Shown: positions 1 to 11,340 of the stretch, piece by piece
How the letters are laid out: each line of letters opens with the position of its first letter
Position numbering within the stretch: position 1 is the first letter of the stretch
From: Synchiropus splendidus
Taxonomy: Eukaryota > Chordata > Actinopteri > Syngnathiformes > Callionymidae
Direction: 5' to 3'
DNA length: 64,000 nt
Assembly (NCBI RefSeq): GCF_027744825.2
Contig: NC_071335.1
Location: 32,253,501 to 32,317,500 of the forward strand
Notes under the pieces: model-generated
Database searches by the model: none
Seen by the model: the letters and a program-made list of their open reading frames with translations, nothing else
Told to the model about the DNA's origin: nothing
Made by a program: the position numbers and the translations under genes

Positions 1-884
1 TTCGGGAAGAAACGCTTGTCTCTGGAGAAGAGTTGCGTTTGAAACAATTGAGATTCAAGCCAAATAAGAAGGAGCTGGGGCAGAGGTTGGTTGTAAGCCA
101 CTTTAAAGTCAGAGTTGTCGCTCCATCACACTCAATGTATGAGGAATGTATGAAGAACAGATCGACTGTCCTTTGGAGCCACGATCACCAATCCCATCAG
201 ATCACTTTAGTTCAAGCAACACAGCGAAACTTTAAATGAGTCTGTCATTTGTATCTGCTGCAGGGGAACCTTAAGAATCTCCAAAGTTTTCTGTCCATTG
301 AATGGGCTGTTTTCATTGTGCATGTCACCCATTGACATGAGCCAATATGTTTCCTCTGTGCCAATACATCCTCACTCGCAAGGTGTCAGTTAGTGGCTAT
401 TTCAAGGGAAGTTTTCACAGAGGAGTTCTTTACTCCACTGAAACACCAGTACAGCAACATGCAACGCGGAAGACTGACGTCCGCGTCAGCATATGACGCA
501 AAAGTCCACCCACAAACGTCAATATATGACGCCAGGCGAGTGAGGATGGATAGTTATCTGCTCTATCATGAGTCAGCGAGAACTAAAAATGCATGTTACT
601 AACTAACTGCTGTTGTCTACACATCAAGAATGGATGGAATCCAATTCTAATATAATACAATCAACAATGAGAGCTCTGGTAATGGATGGGAATAATATCG
701 GTGTCAATATCATTAGATATCCAAAATCTGGTTTCAGGCTTGGGTCGGAAGTGGAAGTGAGTGGATGGGCGGATCACTTGTTGGCTTGCACTGATGTAGT
801 TTAGAGGCACAGTAGGAGTGTCGTGGTCTGCATGAAGATCTGCGTGTCTGCTTAGGTTTCCAGACACGGTGGATCCAAACATAG
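1..884. other. Unassigned sequence
   Basis: No gene was recognised. TATGACGC-type motifs recur at about 491-498 and 525-532. The short frames here have no family resemblance. Confidence 0.4.
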
Positions 885-1410
885 AGTGAGTCTTAGACAA
901 AGTTTATTCCAACACAATAGGCTCAATAATTCACAGGGAATAAATAATCCAAAAAGAAGAGGTAAACTCCAGATCATGGTCATATGGAGGCGGTGGAGGT
1001 GTAGTCTGTCAAGTAGAAAACCAAGGATGGGAGGGCGAGTCTGAGGACAGCCACTAGTTCAATGGAATGTTCAATGTTCCTCAATGGAACAGGACTATGA
1101 AAAGAATAGGTAATATGCACTGTGATATAAACTGAGTCAGTGAGGTTACTTACTGTAAAATACGTGATTACAAATACACACAAAATAACGGATGGACAGG
1201 AACTGGAAACAATAGAACAGGAGAGGACAAATCACACCGGGGAAGGGAAAAAAACCTGCTAACAGAAAACAGGCGATAAAATACCAGCCATAAAAGGGAG
1301 CAAAAGAAATGAACTGCAACACCAGACTTAATAAACACAAACACACTAGTGGCATGAACAAATAAAATGTGAGTAAGGAAAACTAAAACACAGATGCTCC
1401 GGCACATGCG
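885..1410 (-). repeat. Possible LTR-like or retroposed sequence
   Basis: On the minus strand it ends with GGAATAAACTTTGTCTAAGA near 890-910, the same AATAAACYTTGT arrangement as the LTR-like repeats. Other blocks do not match. Overlapping minus-strand frames of 67-79 codons do not resemble proteins. Assignment is weak. Confidence 0.25.
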
Positions 1411-2044
1411 CCGAGCTCACAGGACAATCTCCATGTCGTACTGCTTTAAGACAATCACGTGACTGCGACGACTCGGCAAAAAATGTCCCGAACTGTGTTT
1501 ATAAGGAAGCGCATCTGTCAACAGGATGCAACTGCTGAAGCAATCTATTCTCACAGTTCCTTGTGAATGTCTTTGTGGATTATGGAGCAGCTCCGGGGGG
1601 GAAACACTAGTTGTCGTGTGGGACCATTTTGATTCCAATATTTACACAGACTTGTCTTCTTCTATTCTAATTCAAATTAATTTCCAGGTAATTTAGAAAA
1701 TTATAAACATTGGGAAAACTTGCTTTTTGGAATAAAAAAATGTAAAAACAAAAAGTCCAGAAGCATCCTCATTCACATTGTTTTCACGTTTTTCACATTA
1801 TAATACACGTTCACAATAAAGATGTGGAATAATACAAGATGAATGCAAAGACTTAAATGATATTATTGTGTACAGTAGGTCATCGATCTGTCAATTCAGT
1901 TTGTCCAGTAGGCTGCCTGCAGGGATTTTCAACGTCCAGCAGGGGTCAGTATTCAGTGACACAGTATCAACACAGTATCAGCACAGTGTGTCATTGTGTC
2001 GAAACGCTTCATGACGCCTCATTTACCCATCACTAGACAGACAG

Positions 2045-2350
2045 AAAGAAAGCATGTGGTGGTGTAACGTGTATGGCAGGAAAACAGAAAACACGGTGGT
2101 TTGGAAACACACTCATAAGTTAAAAAACTTACAGGGCAACAAGAGAACAACTAGCGAGCATGGGAGAGAGCCACTTACCAACAAACGTGCAAAAACCATC
2201 TGGCACTGTGAGCTGGAACTGGCTGCTACTTAAGCTGATCGCTGAATCCAGGGTGGTTCCAGCTGGGTGCCATTACTGAGGAGAGGAAGTGACAGGAGAA
2301 ACAGGAAACAAGCAAACAAAATAAAACACACAGGGAACTGAAACATGACA
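2045..2350 (-). repeat. Possible relative of the LTR-like repeat
   Basis: It ends with ACTGAAACATGACAT like the 38-kb copy and has a similar purine-rich run (AGGAGAAACAGGAAACAAGC), a CCATCTGGCA block and a CCAGCTGGGTGCC block. Similarity elsewhere is weak, so the relation is tentative. Confidence 0.3.
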
Positions 2351-3674
2351 TTTACGTATCGGGTTGCCAGTAGAAATGTTCCGAGTAAAGGGCCTCGCAC
2401 AAGGTCCATGCCGTGAACGGTAATTCTTGCAACAAACTGCTAAAAAAGTTGTTTTTCTCTGCTTACAGTGGGTGGAATCCAAAGCTTTAAACGTGATCCA
2501 GTGATCCAGTGACGTGATCTCCTCTGATCTATAACACATCTTCACGGACCGTTTTGTCGGAGTGAGATGTGACTGCGGTCGCTGTTGCCTTCCAGATACA
2601 AACACAATTTAATGCAAGGTGTATGTTTTGTTTTTCAAATCATCTGTGGCTGTTGTGTTATGACTCTCTTCGGTGGATGTGTTGGCGCGGTGCGACACCT
2701 GACACAACACAATCGTGCACACGAGCACAATTTGTCCAGTTGCTGAGCATCCGCCAACATGGAAACAGAATTGCAGCCAAAAGGAAGGAGTGAAACACAA
2801 TTTGAGGCAGACATTACAGTTGGAAACAAAACAGCAAATAAACTGGCGCTGACAAGCTGGCGGTGTTTTCAGCGGAAATGGCGAGTGCTCGGATTTGATT
2901 AAGAGTTGAGTATAAAGCACATGCCCGTCATGAAACGGCTCCTCTTCTGCGTGGTCCCCTTCAGTCATCATTTCAGCGTCTTGAGGGTCTAGCTCAGTTG
3001 AGTCTGTCTCACCTCCCTCTTCTGGAGTGATGACAAATCCCTGGTGAAGCACCAGATTTTACAGCTTTATCGCCCACTGGGTTTGTGGTGATAAAGTAAA
3101 ATCACTTTGAAGTTTGTCAACACCCTGACTTGTCTCCACTGTGCTAGTTTTTGTTATTGTATTTTATCGACCTGTTGCTGTTCAGCAACCATGAACACAC
3201 CTTTATCGGACAATCCCTGAAGTGCTCTTTTAACGTTCAGTTGTGAGTTTGGCCAAGTAGTTTTGGTGGATCGCACTGAAACAGGTTTGATCTAGATTCA
3301 GCAGAGGACAGGGAATTACACTAAATCAACTGCAAGTCTTTTGTACCTTAACTTCCAGCTACAGATAGCAATGTTTATAGCCACCCCTCGTCTTCTTGGC
3401 TCCATTTTCTTGTTTCCATTGGAGTATTTACAGGTGCAGTAAATTTCCAGACAATGTTGATCCTCTTTTTTAAATTCAGTAGTTACGGCTGTAGATTCAA
3501 GGCTTCATGTGTGAGATTTGTGCTTGAAATAGATGGGGAGGAGGTTATGAGAGGGCTGAGGTCAGGGCCAGCAGGAAGTGGAAAAAGATGGGAGGATAAA
3601 AGGACGGAAAAATGTATGGATTGCTGTAAGTTTGCGACAGAGTTGACAAGATGTGAAGGTGGCCCACAGTTTCC

Positions 3675-4442
3675 ATTAACCCTTCACCTTCACCTTCTTC
3701 TGCCGCTTATCCGGGGTCGGGTCGCGGAGGCAGCATTCGGAGCAAGGAAGCCCAAACTTCCCGATCCGCACAAACCTCCTCCAGCTCTTCCCGGGGATCC
3801 CGAGGCGTTCCCAGGCCAGACCGGAGACATCATCTCTCCAGCGAGTCCTGGGTCTTCCCCGGGGTCTCCTCCTGGTAGGACATGCCCGGAACACCTCTCC
3901 AGGGAGGCGTCCAGGGGGCATCCGGATCAGATGCCCGAGCCACCTCAACTTGTTCCTCTGGATGTGGAGGAGCAGCGGCTCCACCCCAAGCTCCTCCCGG
4001 ATGACCGAACTCCTCACCCTATCTCTAAGGGTGCGCCCAGCCACCCTGCAGAGGAAACTCATCTCAGCCGCTTGTATCCGCGATCTCATCCTTTCGGTCA
4101 TTACCCAAAGCTCGTGACCATAGGTGAGGGTGGGAACGTAGATCGATCGGTAAATCGAGAGCTTCGTCTTGTGACTCAGCTCCCTCTTCACCACGACGGT
4201 CCGATACAGCGACCGCATCACTGCTGCTGCTGCACCAACCCGTCTATCAATCTCACGCTCCCTTTTTCCCTCACTCGAGAACAAGACCCCGAGATACTTA
4301 AACTCCACCACTTGGGGCAAGAACTCTCCACCGACCCGGAGAGAGCAAACCACCTTATTCCGGTCGAGAACCATGGCCTCAGACTTGGAGGTGCACACTC
4401 GGCTGCAAACCGCTCCAGTGCATGCTGAAGGTCCTTTAGCAC
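3675..4442 (-). mobile_element. 5'-truncated non-LTR retrotransposon (LINE), 3' part of reverse transcriptase ORF
   Basis: The minus-strand frame 3676-4398 encodes 240 residues of a LINE C-terminal region, with STSKSEAMVL-like, EFKYLGVLF, IYVPTLTYGHELWV, RWLGHLIRMP and RGRPRTRWRD motifs. This is the part after the catalytic reverse transcriptase core. Just upstream, LQHALERFAAEC lies in another frame, so the copy has a frameshift near 4395. The element stops near 4442, so the endonuclease and most of the RT are missing. Its 3' end carries short GGTGAA repeats at about 3677-3692. The family (Rex-type, RTE-like or another) is not resolved. It is a dead fragment. Confidence 0.85.
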
Positions 4443-5741
4443 TATTGTATTCAGGTCAGTATTTTGCTATTATGACAGAAGAATTCTGTTTTTCTCTACG
4501 TGAATGCTTTTGTTCCAGTTTCCAAGTGAAGTTACATCTTATGCACTTACTGAACTGGATTTTTCAACAAGATCAAAGAAAAAAACGAAAAACTTATCAC
4601 CTCATTTTTTTACTCAAGAAAGTTTCTGACACCACTCAACTCACTCCCTCTTATGCATGCCATTCTGAAAGCACATAGATCGTTCAGGAATTATTGCAGT
4701 GAGAAACCCAGGAATCTCTGGACGTGGTGAATCTAATCTGTGAGTTTCTGTGATCTGACACAGAGATTTTCTATGCTAAAATGAGTTAAAGCACGGCTTA
4801 GTATGTGGTTCTTAACAAAATAAAAGAAGCATAGATTTAGAAGTGTTAGATAATTTTGGTAACTTATTTTAAGCATGGATTTTTTTATTTCTGGTTTTTG
4901 AGTTTTAACAAAAATCTTATCTCAAGCATAAGCTAATGTTTTTTGTCTACAATGGACAGGAAATCTTAAAATGATGTACTGGTAAAATATGATATTTTAC
5001 ATCGCCGCCCGTGTCACATCAAAATAAAAGACGTTGCTTCATTCAAGTGTTTATTATTGCTCGTAGTTCCAAGTATGTCGAGATACAGCCATATCACAAC
5101 TCACCATCAAACAGCCATTTATTTCACCATCTTAAAGCTAGATGTTTTCTGCTTAAATTTACATTGTAGTGACCCAGGCTGCCTCAGAAGCAAAGCATTA
5201 TGGGAGCAGGGTTGAGGTGTGAAAACAGATAGTTAGGATAGTTGTGTGATAATGTGAATTATCTGTGTTGTTCTTATTTGGGATGTTTCCCTTTCTTACA
5301 AACACAGTTAGCACCATAAGTTTGTAGGATATGCGTGGAGAGGACCTGCGTTCTGTTTCACTGTACCAGTCTAAATTTCAGTGTTTGATCTTGTTGTTTG
5401 GTGTCTTTTTTAAGTACATATTTATTCTGTCTAAAAAAAATTTTTTTATATATATATATATAGTTTGAATCTACAAGTTGCAATAGGACACTTTCATTTC
5501 AGTATGGTTCTTATTTCTAGGTTACACACATTCGCCATAAAATTCTTATTTCTAGTCCTGAGTTGGCTTGTTTCAAGGCGACTTGTCAAGAGACAGTATC
5601 TCAATGCATGGACAGATCATTTCACCAAAATCAATTATGCTTGATATTAACTGTTAAAATCTTACAATTGGAGTAACATTTGCAGCGAGGAAGGCAAAAC
5701 CTCTAGTTCTCTGCTTTGAGATCGTGTTTGGATTATTAGTT
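4443..5741. other. Unassigned AT-rich sequence
   Basis: No exon was recognised. A short TA run lies at about 5447-5462. Confidence 0.4.
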
Positions 5742-5890
5742 CCAATAGAATCAGAATCAGAATCAGAATAGAATTTGTAACTATGGTCAGTGGGGGACCC
5801 ACCAACTAGGAAAGTGCTTCGAAATAAAGTGCTGTCAATAAAATGAAATAAAATAAAATTACCCACAAAATAAAATAAAATAACCCACAA
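5742..5890 (-). repeat. Dispersed retroposon tail, copy 1
   Basis: It consists of AGAATCAGAATCAGAATCAG, then GTCAGTGGGGGACCCACCAA and AAAGTGCTT, followed by AAATAAAATAAAATT repeats. The same blocks occur inverted at 54490-54595. The A-rich simple tail suggests retroposition, but the family is not identified. Confidence 0.45.
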
Positions 5891-6576
5891 TTACAATACA
5901 AAACATGTACAATGTTAGTTGGTTGGGAATAGATGGGTCAGCAGCTCTACTTTATGAGACATTTATTCACCAAAATTCTTTCTTTGCAAAAAGTCTTTTA
6001 AAAGATGAGGAAACTGCACACCATCAGTTCATCAAGTCTCACAACATTATTTTGCGGGTTTCAATATCCAGGAATTAAACAGGAAGAGCGATTTAAAAAT
6101 GACTGTTATTAAAACAGACAGGTTTGAGGGTTGCAGTTAGTAATTGTTTTTGTGTAATGAAAGTCACTTGGTCAACAAATGAATGTTGATGCCACTAATG
6201 AAGTTAAAATGAACCAGGCAATGGTATGATATCTCCTGTGAACATCCAAGATGAACTCACTCCTTCAGGTGTCACATCTTGACTATTCTTAACAGGAGAA
6301 TAGAATCATAGGGGTTTCAATAGAATCAAATGTGATGGTGTCAGGACACAGGCCGTGCAACAATCCTCAGGTCTCTACACTCCTGCACGTTAGCGTCTTC
6401 CATTGATACGACCATAGACTCTTATGGCGCCACTCGCTTCACTCACGGTCCGTACTTGTAGGAACCATAACTCATTTGAGGCGCTATACTTACCAGGAAT
6501 TGGATACCCAGAGTGACAGGTGGCGCCGTCTTAACCCCACCCTACAGCTTTCTTTGACATGACACACTGTCTATGG

Positions 6577-6777
6577 CGTCAGGTTTCAAGACACAGTGTC
6601 CTGATTTTCAGTGGCCACCAGATGGCACTGTCTGCTGCAAAATGTTTGGACTTGAACAACGAATCCCATGAAACCGCACATCATCTCTAAACCAACAGCA
6701 CCATCTAGTGGCCTCAGAAAATCAGACACTGTGTCATCAACCCTGCAATACTGTTTCATGACACCTCATCTACCCTG
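6577..6777. mobile_element. Second copy of the hAT-like MITE
   Basis: It shares GACACAGTGTCCTG, CCACCAGATGGCACTGTCTG and AAATGTTTGGACTTGAAC with 16936-17125, then CTAG(T/A)GG.CTC and GACACTGTGTCATCAA. Its ends are altered. A third, more distant fragment (CACAGTGTGTCATTGTGTCG ... CCCATCACTAG) lies at about 1945-2037. Confidence 0.55.
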
Positions 6778-6785
6778 CTGACGTT

Positions 6786-8274
6786 TGCCTCACTCTGAGA
6801 TGCAATACATTTGAGTGAGGGACGCCTCCATCCAGCGGGCGATGTGCGATAATCATATGCAACATTCGTTTCATAATGAGCTCTCGTGTGACAATAGGGC
6901 CATTGTAATATCATTTATAATTATTCTAATATTAATATTCAACTCTAACATCATTTTAAGCCCAGACACCTTTGCTCATTGTCGTATAGGAAGAACTATC
7001 CATCTTAGCAATGGAGACGGTGGGTAGAAGTGAGTGAAAAGTGCATCACAGGACGCTGTATACAAAGCACTCGACAGGAATTACGCCATCCACTCTATGC
7101 ATCGAAGTTGAAGGAAGAAAGTTTCGAGTTGGTCCATTTGACGAGGTGAGAGATGGAAGAAAACGATTTTGTGTAACTGTCAAAATTCCGAGGATCCAGT
7201 CCGACTCCGAAAATTGTTCAATCAGAACTCTATCCTTCATGTGAACCACTCTTTTGACAGCCAATTCTGATCTGACAACTTGGTGATGTGCGTCTTTATT
7301 TTCACTGCCTTAGTCAACGCTGGCCACACGTGTCGTGGCGCTGTCTTTCTAATTATGTCAATTTTGACAACAGTGTTAAATGAAGTGTTTATTGTCTTCC
7401 ATTAGAAGCTGCGACACTTGGTTCAACTGTGTTTATCTGATTTAAACACACAAACATTAGGAAAATAGAGCCATTACTTTGATTCACGGAGGTCTGCTGT
7501 TTTTCTCCACCAACACACGCTGGTTTATTGCGACCCAAAGCCCCGAGTGTGCGGTGCATCAAGATATGGTTAAACACTGTTGCTGTGAGCTCAGCGTGGC
7601 CAGTTCCCATTACCTCTGCTGGCTTCCGCTTCTCTGCCAAAGGACCGGTAGCTATCTATTTTGCCTAAATGGTGCCATCATTGGACCCCGCTACATCTGC
7701 TGGCCACTTGACGCTTTGTTTCATTTGTCACACGTAAGCAGATCCACTGTTTGCGACCACTCACCATACCCAAAGCCCAACACCGATGCGTCAAGATGAC
7801 ACAAATAAACGCACATTTATCTAAAAACAAAGCGGCCAGTGAGTCACTCGCGTGGATGAATTGTCATTAGGCGACGAGGGGCGAGAGAAAAAGCCGATCC
7901 ACCCACAGATCCACACAAACTATGCCATTGTTTTTGCAGAAAAAAGAGGCGGTTTGTAAAATAAGAGCCTTATTTGGTTCTAATCCTCCGGAAATAACGT
8001 TGCGTTCCTCATTCTGACACGGACGGATCAGAGTCTTTAAAACCTGGAAGGCTTTCTTGGTGAAAAATGGGAGAAAAGTGTCTCTCCTCCTCTGTTCCGT
8101 CGTGTTCTGGAAATCAAAGAAGACGGACGAAAACTTCTCTTTGTATTCAGTTTCGGCACATTCTGCCTCAATGAGGTCTGGAGAAGCAGATTACTGTTAT
8201 TCATTTTCACATTTAAACTTGTTGGCAGCTAAGTTGTTCATTTGTTTTTATGGAATTCCTCACCTGGCCGCGCA
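6786..8274. other. Unassigned sequence
   Basis: Frames of up to 106 codons exist on both strands, but none looks like a known protein or has convincing splice context. Confidence 0.4.
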
Positions 8275-8320
8275 GCCTTGCCCCATTGGGGCCACAAGGA
8301 TGGCCCCAATGGGGCAAGGC
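8275..8320. repeat. GC-rich perfect hairpin, 20-bp arms
   Basis: The arms GCCTTGCCCCATTGGGGCCA (8275-8294) and TGGCCCCAATGGGGCAAGGC (8301-8320) are exact reverse complements around a 6-bp loop (CAAGGA). It is very GC-rich compared with its surroundings. No poly-T follows, so a terminator role is not suggested. Confidence 0.85.
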
Positions 8321-8344
8321 CCCAACAGTTAAAAGGAGTGTTCA

Positions 8345-8580
8345 TCAGCATTGAGATAGATGGAAGGACGGGCGGGTTGAAGGATGGGTGGATGGGCCGG
8401 ACTGGACGGATGAAGAGATGGACTGAAGTGGCCATTGAAATGAACGAGCTATCCAAATGGATGGATGTGTGTATTCAATGGGGAAGGGAATATGAAGGAT
8501 GGCAGTATAGATGAGTGGGTGGATGGAAGGATGACTGTATTCAAAGGTAGATGGGCTGAACACTGCAGCGATGGATAAAA
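8345..8580. repeat. Degenerate GGAT/GATG tandem repeat
   Basis: The stretch is built from imperfect GGATGGA-type units (GGATGGGTGGATGGGCCGGA, GATGGATAAA and others). Long open frames on both strands here are produced by the repeat and are not genes. Confidence 0.6.
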
Positions 8581-9572
8581 TACTGTGGCTCAGACGTGGG
8601 CAAAGCGCGGCCAGTGGGCCACGTGTGGTCAGACTGCAAAATACATTTTAATCCTTTCATCATTATTGCTATTCAATTTCTATTTATTTTTAGGTCTTTA
8701 TATGAATTGTTAATTTTTTCCTCACAACCATTCATAGTTTGGATTCTTAACTTCAATGTTCACTTGAACAGTATATCTAACTTAACTTCAAAAAAAAAAA
8801 AGAACTTGTAATACACTTCATATATTTCCATGATTTAACCTGTTACGATGGGTACTTCAATACAATTTTGATGATGTGCACTTAAATTCTTGTAACAAAA
8901 TGTCTATTAAATCATGTCCTGTATATAACAATTATATTGTATTAAGCAGGTAATGTCATGGAGTAGTAATGCCTTTTCCTATGTCCTTCTTGTTTTATAG
9001 TATTTTTGTAACAAATTCAAGTTCAATTCTTTTGGCTCGACACAGCTCCTCAACACAGTCACAGAGCTTTAGCAAATGTAATTCCCTCCTGCTTGTGTGG
9101 AGGCATGGATAATGACCGCGTTGCAGTGACTTTCACCGTCGCTGCTCTCTGTCGTGATGAGGCGGCGCGCGCCATCAGTTTACTCAATTGCAACAGCAGA
9201 AATGTCATATTTAAATACACAAACGTCCTGGGAAAAGGTTACTTGTCGAGGCTGACACACGTCTGTGACCAGCTTTTTAGGATCTGATGGCTTCTCCTCA
9301 TTTTATTTCCTTAAAACAAGTTTTTTCATGCCAGTAATCCTGCCACTTTACGCCACTGTTGCCATTTTCCTAGTGCACCTGTGGAGCAACCAGAAGTTTG
9401 TTTTCCTTTGTTGGTCAACTATGTGTTCTCTCCTGGTGGCGTATTCCTGTGTATCATGTAGGCAACACCACTGAACACCAGTGCCCACTATCAGCCCCTT
9501 CTGTCGGCATGGTGCCCGTGCCACCGACTCTGCTGTCATGCTGATGCCTCAAAACTGACTGAATGTGATTGA

Positions 9573-10090
9573 AAGCGTCATGTTTAGTTTATCTTGTGTT
9601 CTTATTTTGTTATTTCCTGTGTTCCGGTGTGTTGTTTCCTTTTCCTTCCTCTCGTTAGCTTCACAGCAGCGCAGCTGGTTCCCATTCCGCTGATCAGACT
9701 CCACTGATTTCTACACCTGGGTTCCAGTCTGCGCTGCCAGATGGTTGCTTCACGTCCTCAAAGTAAACTCTCTCTCTCGACCCTCCGTTCTCTCCTGCTC
9801 CTGTAAAATACTTCTAAATTCCGTGCGTGCTTGATCTTCTGCCACCTCCTTAGTTTGTCCTCTTTGCTCAGTTTTCTGTTTTCTCGCTTCTCTTCATTTT
9901 GTTCGTGTGTGAGTTTTCTTGTTTAAACTCGCCTTTTGCCCCTGCCCTTCAGTGTATTTTCTGTTCCGTGTTCAGGCGTCGCCGCCCTTGAGTTAGCGTT
10001 CCTGTTCGTCTTTTGTGTTGTCACGTAATTATTAATAAACCTTGTTAAATCTACCCTCGATCTCCCGAGTCTTCTGACATTCTGCAACAA
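9573..10090 (+). mobile_element. LTR-like dispersed repeat (candidate solo LTR), plus orientation
   Basis: It shares ordered blocks with the reverse complement of 38345-38785: TCATGTTT at the start, GCAGCGCAGCTGG, CCACTGATTTCTACACCTGG, CAGCGCTGCCAGATGGTTGC-type sequence, then AATAAACCTTGTTA, CCCGAGTCTTCTG and TGCAACAATTCA. A poly(A) signal near the 3' end and the lack of any ORF fit a solo LTR, but boundaries and family are unproven. Confidence 0.5.
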
Positions 10091-10649
10091 TTCAAAACCA
10101 AAGTAGGCGGCATGGATTTGGTGTGATGAAACTGGAGGGATGGATATATATATTGACAAGAAGGTCGAGTGACAGTGTATATAGATGGATGACACATGTG
10201 TCTGTAGCACTGGACAGTGACATGCAAGATGCCTGTATTGCACTTTTGTTTTTTATTTCAGTCCAACTGCTATAGAATAAAATACAATGTAGAACCTGTG
10301 ATCTAGTCCAACCACCGTTTGGAGCAGTGGGAGGGGTGAGAGACCCCTCTGTGCACTGCTGTCAGGACGGTCACGTGTGTACATGTGTTGCTGCTAACGT
10401 ATGCATGTATTTACATTGGAGTTTTATTATCAACCCTTAAAGGACAAATGACTGCAGTTTATAAACAAAGCAAACTCTTGAGCAAATAAGCTGACATCCA
10501 AATGAGTTCGGATGAAAACGGATAGCCTGCAGGTTTACATATTTGGAATGTTTTAGTTCATCCTGGGCGGAAACTTGATTTATGAGGAATCAGATGTGGA
10601 CACACACATGCATGCACACGATTAAACTGTCACATTTTAAATACGACAA

Positions 10650-11340
10650 TCCAGGCCCAGTTTTGGGGAAAACACCTCCTTATGGGGACCTTTTGCTGGA
10701 CCCCACAAGGTTAAGCCGCAATTGGAGGATGAAGACTTCAAAATAACTGGGTCATCATAGTTAGGTTTCAGTTTGGTTAAGGTTCGCCATGTTTTTTGGA
10801 TGGTTAGGTTTAGGGTGAGAGGCTGGGGAAAGGGTTATGTCAATGCGGGGTCCTCACATTGATAGCGTGTACAAACCTGTATGTGCGTGTTTATCTTGTT
10901 TGATCTTGTCTTGTTTATCCTACTTGGTGGGAACCAACTCTTGAAAAAGCAATATCCTGGTAAGGACCCATGACTTTGCAGGGACATTTGGCTGGACGCC
11001 ACAAGTTTAAGCCTCAGTTTGAGGATGAAGATTTCAAAATAACTGAGTGTGTGTGTGAACTTGTATAGCTACACTTGTGGGGACCAATTCTTGGAAACAC
11101 ACTTCCTTGTGGGGACTTTTTGCTATTTCGGGCTACTGATAGGGATCCTTTGCCAGTCCCCATGAGGTTAAGCCTCAATTTTAGAATTAAAAGTTCAAAA
11201 TAACTGGGTTATTATAACTGAATTCAAGTTTGGAGAGTCCTGGTTAAGGTTAGCCATTTGTTTTGGATGGGCAGGTTTATGGGGAGAGGCTGGGGAAAGC
11301 GTGGAAGCCAATGAAATGTCCCCAAAAACATAAGAACACA
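10650..11340. repeat. Three diverged units of a fish GGGGACC-type repeat
   Basis: Units at about 10650-10870, 10915-11045 and 11075-11330 share TGGGGAC.TTTTGCT, CCCCA(C/T)(A/G)AGGTTAAGCC, CAAAATAACTGGGT and GAGAGGCTGGGGAAAG. The middle unit is shortened. Similar sequence is common in teleost genomes. GT-rich stretches flank the units. Confidence 0.6.

Noticed and set aside
3454..4428. 324-codon plus-strand open frame
   Set aside because: It is antisense to a recognisable LINE reverse-transcriptase fragment and is proline-rich low-similarity translation; a shadow frame, not a gene.
8275..8320. Rho-independent terminator reading of the GC-rich hairpin
   Set aside because: No U-tract follows and the genome is eukaryotic.
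8238..8563. Several open frames on both strands
   Set aside because: They are produced by the degenerate GGAT tandem repeat and the GC-rich hairpin.
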